64,000 nucleotides of DNA from [Leptolyngbya] sp. JSC-1. GTDB lineage: Bacteria > Cyanobacteriota > Cyanobacteriia > Elainellales > Elainellaceae. A model generated the notes under the pieces. The model worked only from the letters and a program-made list of their open reading frames with translations. It was not told the DNA's origin and did no database searches. The translations under genes and the position numbers were made by a program. The stretch spans positions 5,305,633 through 5,369,632 of the forward strand of contig KL662191.1 of NCBI GenBank assembly GCA_000733415.1. The letters run 5' to 3'. Position 1 is the first letter of the stretch. Each line of letters starts with the position of its first letter. Shown one piece after another: positions 59,153 through 64,000 of the stretch.

Positions 59153-60757
59153 GTGTTTCGTGAGCGAGCTTTTTCTGTGAAAAACCCAGACTATCGCGTC
59201 ACTGCCTCATCTTCAAGCGCTAGATTTCGCTGGCCCGAAGTTTGGGGTGAAGCTCGGACACGGGTTTTAGTTTGGTATACGGTAATTCTGGCGCTGGCGT
59301 TTGGTCTGGCGATTCCGGCCTTTCGTCAACGGTTGTTTGATCGGGTCGAGGCACGGGTCCAGCAAGATATTTGGGGCGAGGTCAAAGACTTTCGAGAGCT
59401 GTTGTCAGGCAGAATCGATCTCGAAAGCCTGGAGAATAACCGCATGGAGCATTTCCACCCCAGCGATCCGGAGCCGGTTCGCCCTGTTCCACCGCCGCCG
59501 GCTGATGCTAGGGAAGCAGCGCTAATGCAGGATCTCCAGCTTCCAACCACTGCAGCTGAAGCAAGGCGATTTTTCTCAGCCTACCTGCAAGTCGAAATCC
59601 CAGAAGACAATATTTACTTGATCACCTTTGTGGATGGGCAGTTCTATCAATCGAGTCCGGTAGCCCTGCCACGAGATTTTAGACCGGATACGCCTTTGAT
59701 GCGCCGTTGGGCCACCCAGACTGAACCAGAACAGGGTGAGCAGACGAGTCTGTACAACGAGAATGACCGCATCCTCTACGTTGTGGAGCCGGTGAAAGCG
59801 AACGGTAAACTATTAGGAACCTGGGTGGTCGCCCATAGCGTGATCGGAGAACGGGCAGAAGTCCTAGAAGCCGTGGGTGTAGTGATTCAGGTTTCGCTGG
59901 TAGTGCTAGCCATTTCCCTCCTGCTGGCTTGGTTTGCGGCGGGCCGAGTGCTGCAACCCCTGCGGGCATTGACGGCCACGATCCAATCCATTAGTGAAAC
60001 CGATTTGACTCGGCGGATTCCGGTTCAAGGTCAGGGAGAACTGGCGAAACTGGCAACTACGTTCAATGACATGATGGATCGGCTAGAGAGTTCGTTCATC
60101 AGCCAGCGCAACTTTGTTAACGATGCAGGCCATGAGCTGCGTACCCCAATTACGATCATGCGCGGCCATCTGGAACTGATGAGTAGCCATCCCGACGAAC
60201 AGCAGGACACTCTGGAAGTCGTCATGGATGAGCTAGACCGGATGAGCCGCTTTGTTGAGGATTTGGTTTTACTTGCCAAAGCAGAACGGCCCAATTTTCT
60301 CCAACTCGAAACGGTAGATGCTGAGGCGCTCACCCACGAACTATTTGTGAAAGCTCAGGTACTAGCACCTCGTAACTGGCAGTTGGAATCAGTAGCTAAG
60401 GGACGAATTGTTGTGGATCGCCAGCGGATTATTCAGGCTGTGATGAATTTGGCGCAGAACGCCACCCAGCACACCGAACCAGATGACACGATTACAATTG
60501 GATCCGCGATTAGAAAAGACAAGGTTCACTTTTGGGTACGAGATACTGGAGCAGGCATTCGGCTTGAAGATCAGCAGCGCATTTTTGAACGCTTTGCCAG
60601 AGCCTCTCACGGTCGCCGCCGTTCTGAAGGAGCGGGATTGGGGCTATCCATTGTCAAGGCGATTGCCGAAGCTCATGGTGGGCAGGTCTCCCTGCGGAGT
60701 CAACTTGGCAGTGGCTCAACCTTTGCTGTGATTCTGCCGCTAGAGCCTAATGTCTAA
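59153..60757 (+). CDS. Membrane sensor histidine kinase
   Basis: A 534-residue kinase. Start GTG 59153. Two transmembrane helices (about 40-58, VLVWYTVILALAFGLAIPAF, and about 245-268, VVIQVSLVVLAISLLLAWFAAG) flank a ~185-residue periplasmic sensor domain with a Pro-rich part. HAMP (about 268-320) leads to the H-box FVNDAGHELRTPI (His327), then N-box VMNLAQNATQHTEP, G1 WVRDTGAGI, F FERFARA and G2 GAGLGLSIVKAIAEAHGG. No response regulator is adjacent. It lies 28 bp after the permease partner and may share its transcript. Confidence 0.9.
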   Translation: MFRERAFSVKNPDYRVTASSSSARFRWPEVWGEARTRVLVWYTVILALAFGLAIPAFRQRLFDRVEARVQQDIWGEVKDFRELLSGRIDLESLENNRMEHFHPSDPEPVRPVPPPPADAREAALMQDLQLPTTAAEARRFFSAYLQVEIPEDNIYLITFVDGQFYQSSPVALPRDFRPDTPLMRRWATQTEPEQGEQTSLYNENDRILYVVEPVKANGKLLGTWVVAHSVIGERAEVLEAVGVVIQVSLVVLAISLLLAWFAAGRVLQPLRALTATIQSISETDLTRRIPVQGQGELAKLATTFNDMMDRLESSFISQRNFVNDAGHELRTPITIMRGHLELMSSHPDEQQDTLEVVMDELDRMSRFVEDLVLLAKAERPNFLQLETVDAEALTHELFVKAQVLAPRNWQLESVAKGRIVVDRQRIIQAVMNLAQNATQHTEPDDTITIGSAIRKDKVHFWVRDTGAGIRLEDQQRIFERFARASHGRRRSEGAGLGLSIVKAIAEAHGGQVSLRSQLGSGSTFAVILPLEPNV

Positions 60758-60766
60758 CAAACAAAA

Positions 60767-60790
60767 AGCCTACCAAATCCGGCAGGCTTC
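60767..60790 (-). terminator. Intrinsic terminator of rpoD
   Basis: The stem AAGCCT / AGGCTT (60767-60772 and 60785-60790) is followed on the minus strand by TTTTTGTTTG. It lies between the convergent kinase and rpoD and could stop both. Confidence 0.75.
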
Positions 60791-60830
60791 ATCGAAAATC
60801 TGATTTGATAATGGGTGACTAACCCAAGAA

Positions 60831-61976
60831 TTAGCGAATGTATTCCTTCAAAACGCTGTTGCGGTTGGGGTGGCGCAACTTCCGCAGTGCTTTGGCTTCG
60901 ATTTGCCGAATCCGCTCGCGAGTGACGTTGAAAATCTGGCCGATCTCTTCTAAGGTTTTCATCCGACCATCATCCAAGCCATAGCGCAGGCGTAATACAT
61001 CGCGTTCGCGGGGGCTGAGCGTACCCAAAACGCTTTCCAGGTCTTCCCGGAGTAGATTTTTGGAAACCTGATCTTCGGGTGTTTCACCATCAGATTCAAT
61101 GAAGTCTCCCAAGCGCGAGTCTTCTTCTTTGCCAATTGGTGTTTCTAAAGAGATGGGCAACTGAGCCGACTTAGCAATAAACCGCAGTTTCTCAATTGTC
61201 ATCTCCATCCGAGTTGCGATCTCTTCTTCGGTGGGTTTGCGGCCCATTTCCTGAGACAGCAGTTTGGTGGTTTTCTTGATCCGAGAAATGGTCTCGTAGA
61301 GGTGAACCGGCAGTCGAATCGTGCGAGATTGATCGGCAATGGCGCGGGTAATTGCCTGACGAATCCACCAGGTGGCATAGGTCGAGAATTTATAGCCCTT
61401 TTCGTGGTCAAACTTCTCAGCCGCCCGAATCAGGCCCAAACTGCCTTCCTGAATCAAATCCTGGAACGACAAGCCACGGTTCATATACTTCTTGGCGATC
61501 GAAACCACCAATCGTAGGTTGGACTGCACCATTTTTTCTTTGGCTCGCCGGCCTTCGTGTAGACGTCGGCGGAATTTGGGCAGGGGTTGGTTCACCTCAT
61601 TGGCCCAAACTTCGAGATTGCGCTCAAACTCCTGAGGCGTTTGGTCGAGGCGTTCGCATAATTTGTCCCGAATCCGCTCCAGTTCCAGCAAATCAGCGAT
61701 CTTGCGAGCCAGTTCAATTTCTTCATCGGCCCTCAGCAGGCGAATCCGACCAATCTCCTGCAGGTAAAGCCGAATCGAATCTTCGGTGTAATGTTTTTTC
61801 TTCGCTTGTGCCCGACGACGAGCGCCTCCCTTCGCCGCCTTGCCATCCTCTTCATCCTCAGAATCGGGCTGGCTGTCGAACAAATCGTCTCGATCATCTC
61901 CTTCCTCAATCAAGAGTTCATCCAAATTACTCTCGGGCTGGTCAATGGTTTCGAGTACGTCATTAGCCTGGGTCAT
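60831..61976 (-). CDS. rpoD: Principal RNA polymerase sigma factor (group 1, SigA)
   Basis: A 381-residue group 1 sigma factor. An acidic N-terminus (about 1-55) is followed by region 1.2 (DSIRLYLQEIGRIRLL), region 2 (LRLVVSIAKKYMNRGLSFQDLIQEGSLGLIRA and the core block KGYKFSTYATWWIRQAITRA, given here in parts), region 3, and region 4 ending RERIRQIEAKALRKLRHP. The length and the complete 1.2-2.4 block mark the primary, essential sigma factor of cyanobacteria. ATG at 61976 is preceded by GAGGAGCG. Confidence 0.95.
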   Translation of the reverse strand: MTQANDVLETIDQPESNLDELLIEEGDDRDDLFDSQPDSEDEEDGKAAKGGARRRAQAKKKHYTEDSIRLYLQEIGRIRLLRADEEIELARKIADLLELERIRDKLCERLDQTPQEFERNLEVWANEVNQPLPKFRRRLHEGRRAKEKMVQSNLRLVVSIAKKYMNRGLSFQDLIQEGSLGLIRAAEKFDHEKGYKFSTYATWWIRQAITRAIADQSRTIRLPVHLYETISRIKKTTKLLSQEMGRKPTEEEIATRMEMTIEKLRFIAKSAQLPISLETPIGKEEDSRLGDFIESDGETPEDQVSKNLLREDLESVLGTLSPRERDVLRLRYGLDDGRMKTLEEIGQIFNVTRERIRQIEAKALRKLRHPNRNSVLKEYIR

Positions 61977-62561
61977 GCCGCGCTCCTCATGCTCCTTATA
62001 TCAAAACGTTAAAGGTCAATCAAACCAAGGAATATCACGACCGAGTTATTAGCTGGTCTACGCTTAAGTGATTCTAGATAAATATAAGACCAGTTCGTCG
62101 TTGCCGGTAGCTATCCCAGAGGCACAATACTTCTCCTCAGTAATGATGAATACTGGGAATCAGCACCAAAACGGGAATCATTGCCTGCGGGTTTTGCTGA
62201 AACCTCTCCGATTGTAACTTTTCTCACAAAAGTTGCACGCTTTTTCATAATTTTCGCTGTAAAAAACTGGTATGCCAGAGTTTTAGTTTGCGCTTGCTGA
62301 AAGTTACAGAATGAGATCTTGCTGAAAGCAAAATTTCTCAAACCAATTAGCTCGGACCAATGAGGCAACGAACCTAACAATCAACACAGCAAGATTCTCT
62401 TTGCGGGAAAACAGAAACGGCGTGTTGAGAAATTGTTATGAATTCAGCATAACCGAACATTCCAGAACTGGAAGAGAAAACCTCTGGCAATTTGACGCGA
62501 TTTCAGGTTTTTTGTCCTCAATTCTAGTTATTTTTTGTTACATAACTCGATAGAAGTCCCA
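61977..62561. other. rpoD upstream region
   Basis: A 585-bp AT-rich gap between divergent rpoD and the Trp-rich gene. An 89-codon minus-strand frame inside it is not supported. No specific site was recognised; the long leader suggests several promoters for rpoD. Confidence 0.5.
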
Positions 62562-62828
62562 ATGGCACGCAAGCAAAAATTTCCTTACTTAGTTGGTTCC
62601 AAATGGACGGCCCAACAGACCACCTGGGGATGGCGACATTTCCAGGTGGTCAATCGCAAAAACGAAGGGCGTTGGGTGTTCGCTGAGATGGTGGCTGCCT
62701 GTGACCCAACCGTGCGGTTTTGGTTGAACGCTCAGCAGCTCAAAGACCATTCGCTTTGGCAAGCCGGATGGCAATCTCTACAGGAACAGAATCAGGAAGA
62801 TAGTTTGGAAGATAGTTTTGAGTGTTGA
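62562..62828 (+). CDS. Trp-rich small protein (TIGR02450 family)
   Basis: An 88-residue soluble protein of the TIGR02450 Trp-rich family. Blocks are LVGSKWTAQQTTWGWRHFQVVNRK and VFAEMVAACDPTVRFWLN (residues about 9-60), with an acidic C-terminus (EDSLEDSFEC). The ATG at 62562 (MARKQKFPYLVG) is the family start; the upstream frame adds only nine residues. It is common in cyanobacteria, function unknown. Confidence 0.85.
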   Translation: MARKQKFPYLVGSKWTAQQTTWGWRHFQVVNRKNEGRWVFAEMVAACDPTVRFWLNAQQLKDHSLWQAGWQSLQEQNQEDSLEDSFEC

Positions 62829-62996
62829 GTTCTCAGTTTTGAGTTGAGTGACAGGCTGTAGGCAATGACATTCTGCCCATGAGTGGGTGAGATGCTCACA
62901 CCATCGGCTCACCAAATTTATTTTTCAACTCCCCTGCTCTAACTCAACACTCAAAACTTAAAACAATGCTTTGTAGAAGCAAGCTACAAAACTCAA

Positions 62997-64000
62997 TTAA
63001 GCGTCAAATACAACCGAGTGCCAGGCTTTCTTCTGTTCGCCCGTGATGTCTAGCATGACATGCTTGACGATGGTGTATTCTTCCAGCGCGTAGTAGGACA
63101 TGTCTTTGCCGATGCCGCTTTGCTTGAAACCGCCGTGGGGCATTTCGCTGGCAATCGGTAAGTGATCATTCACCCAAACGGTGCCACACTCCATTGCTGC
63201 CGCCATTCGCATCGCTCGCTGCACATTCAAAGTCCAGACGCTGCCAGCTAATCCGTAGGGAATGTCGTTTGCCAACTTGATGGCTTCGGCTTCATCCGAG
63301 AAGCGATTCACTACTACTACCGGGCCAAAAATTTCCTCCTGCACGCAGCTTGCCGATTGGGCCGCCTCTACCAAGATCGTGGGCGGATAGTAAAACCCAT
63401 CTCCCTCCGGCATAACGCCGCCAGTGGCTACCTTGACGCCCTGCTGCCGTGCTTCTTCGACAAAGCCGTGCACCTTGAGGCGTTGGGTTTCGCTGGCTAA
63501 CGGACCGATATCGGTATCTTCAGCAAAGGGATCGCCAACGCGAATCGTTTGGGTGAGTTCGGTAAAGCGGCTAAGGAATTGATCAAACACCTCGTTTTGC
63601 ACGTAGATTCGGGTGGCAGCCGTGCAATCCTGGCCACTGTTCATATAGGCGGCTGGAATTGCGCCGCGGGCGGCGGCTTCAATATCGGCATCGGTGAACA
63701 CGACAAACGGAGCTTTGCCACCAAGTTCGAGCGTTACCCGTTTCACCATGGGGCTGGCTAACTCAGCGATACGTTTGCCGGTGCGGGTGCTGCCCGTAAA
63801 GCTGATCATCCGCACATCCGGATGGGTACAAATCGCTTCCCCTACTTCAGCTCCCCCAGTGACGACGTTGATTAAACCAGCCGGTAAGCCAGCTTCGAGG
63901 GCTGTTTTTGCCAGTTCGATGGTCGTAATCGGCGTATTGGGAGCGGGTTTGATCACGACTGCATTGCCAGCAGCCAGCGCCGGACCCAGTTTCCAAATCG
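62997..64000 (-). CDS. Aldehyde dehydrogenase, C-terminal part (cut by window edge)
   Basis: About 334 residues are visible; the 5' end lies beyond the right edge (the frame runs back through KLGPALAAGNAVVIKPAP). The catalytic Glu is in VTLELGGKAP and the Cys in NSGQDCTAATRIY; EEIFGPVVVV and EMPHGGFKQSGIGKDMS are conserved blocks. The SGQDCTAA and MPHGGxKxSGxGKDMS forms fit gamma-aminobutyraldehyde dehydrogenases (PatD/YdcW-like), but the substrate is not certain. Confidence 0.85.
   Translation of the reverse strand, partial: IWKLGPALAAGNAVVIKPAPNTPITTIELAKTALEAGLPAGLINVVTGGAEVGEAICTHPDVRMISFTGSTRTGKRIAELASPMVKRVTLELGGKAPFVVFTDADIEAAARGAIPAAYMNSGQDCTAATRIYVQNEVFDQFLSRFTELTQTIRVGDPFAEDTDIGPLASETQRLKVHGFVEEARQQGVKVATGGVMPEGDGFYYPPTILVEAAQSASCVQEEIFGPVVVVNRFSDEAEAIKLANDIPYGLAGSVWTLNVQRAMRMAAAMECGTVWVNDHLPIASEMPHGGFKQSGIGKDMSYYALEEYTIVKHVMLDITGEQKKAWHSVVFDA

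Noticed and set aside
61352..61966. 204-codon plus-strand frame opposite rpoD
   Set aside because: It is antisense to the most conserved regions of the sigma factor.
62111..62380. 89-codon minus-strand frame upstream of rpoD
   Set aside because: AT-rich leader DNA with no ribosome binding site or family resemblance.

Overview
The window is a 64 kb stretch of the chromosome of an oxygenic cyanobacterium. The evidence is psaK (photosystem I), a psb34-like photosystem II assembly gene, the sulfolipid genes sqdB/sqdX, a chorismate-pyruvate lyase of the plastoquinone type, the zwf activator opcA and an Omp85 with a long proline-rich linker. A HetF-like CHAT protein and the general gene style suggest a filamentous lineage without obvious heterocyst genes nearby (Leptolyngbya-like; this is inference). 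Gene density is high, both strands are used, and TTG and GTG starts are common. No prophage, transposase, CRISPR array, plasmid gene or rRNA was found. One tRNA, tRNA-Leu(GAG), is present.

Layout. 1-5073: envelope operon on the minus strand, bamA/omp85 - lpxC - fabZ - lpxA - lpxB (cut by the window edge), followed by purC. 6.3-9.5 kb: a small conserved protein behind a Pho-box-like TTAA array, and a large GAF-GAF-PAS class III adenylate cyclase. 9.5-12.8 kb: a decayed repeat copy, then sqdB - small membrane protein - sqdX. 13-22 kb: map, pheS, surE, a metallo-beta-lactamase hydrolase, ribF, a MoxR ATPase with an unrecognised 85-residue partner, a nine-repeat WG protein and tsaB. 22-31 kb: an oligopeptide-type ABC permease, a G-rich tandem repeat, psaK, ackA, purE, a kinase fusion, rplY and purA. 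31-42.5 kb: a receiver protein, cobW, a TPR protein, psb34, a HetF-like CHAT protein and the glycolate dehydrogenase subunits glcF/glcE. 42.7-46.5 kb: a glycosyltransferase, chorismate lyase, tRNA-Leu, a pseudopilin and pfkA. 46.9-52.3 kb: the carbon cluster fbp - tal - zwf - opcA. 52.3-64 kb: two tandem lpxD paralogues, glmM, a two-part permease, a histidine kinase, the principal sigma factor rpoD, a Trp-rich small protein and the end of an aldehyde dehydrogenase.

How the genes fit together. Lipid A synthesis (lpxA, lpxB, lpxC, lpxD x2), fabZ, glmM and the outer-membrane insertase bamA make this window rich in outer-membrane biogenesis, in two loci about 50 kb apart. fbp-tal-zwf-opcA, with pfkA divergent to it, is the sugar-phosphate switch between the Calvin cycle in light and the oxidative pentose phosphate pathway in dark. 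purC, purE and purA are three dispersed purine genes. Most of the window is ordinary core genome. I did not find a convincing new multi-gene defence or mobile system. The most interesting signals are regulatory or repeat-like: the 11-bp periodic TTAA array, the paired CTGACC-N-GGTCAG palindromes, the duplicated 85-codon element, the G-rich tandem repeat, the 15-bp repeats ahead of the CHAT gene, and the tandem lpxD pair.
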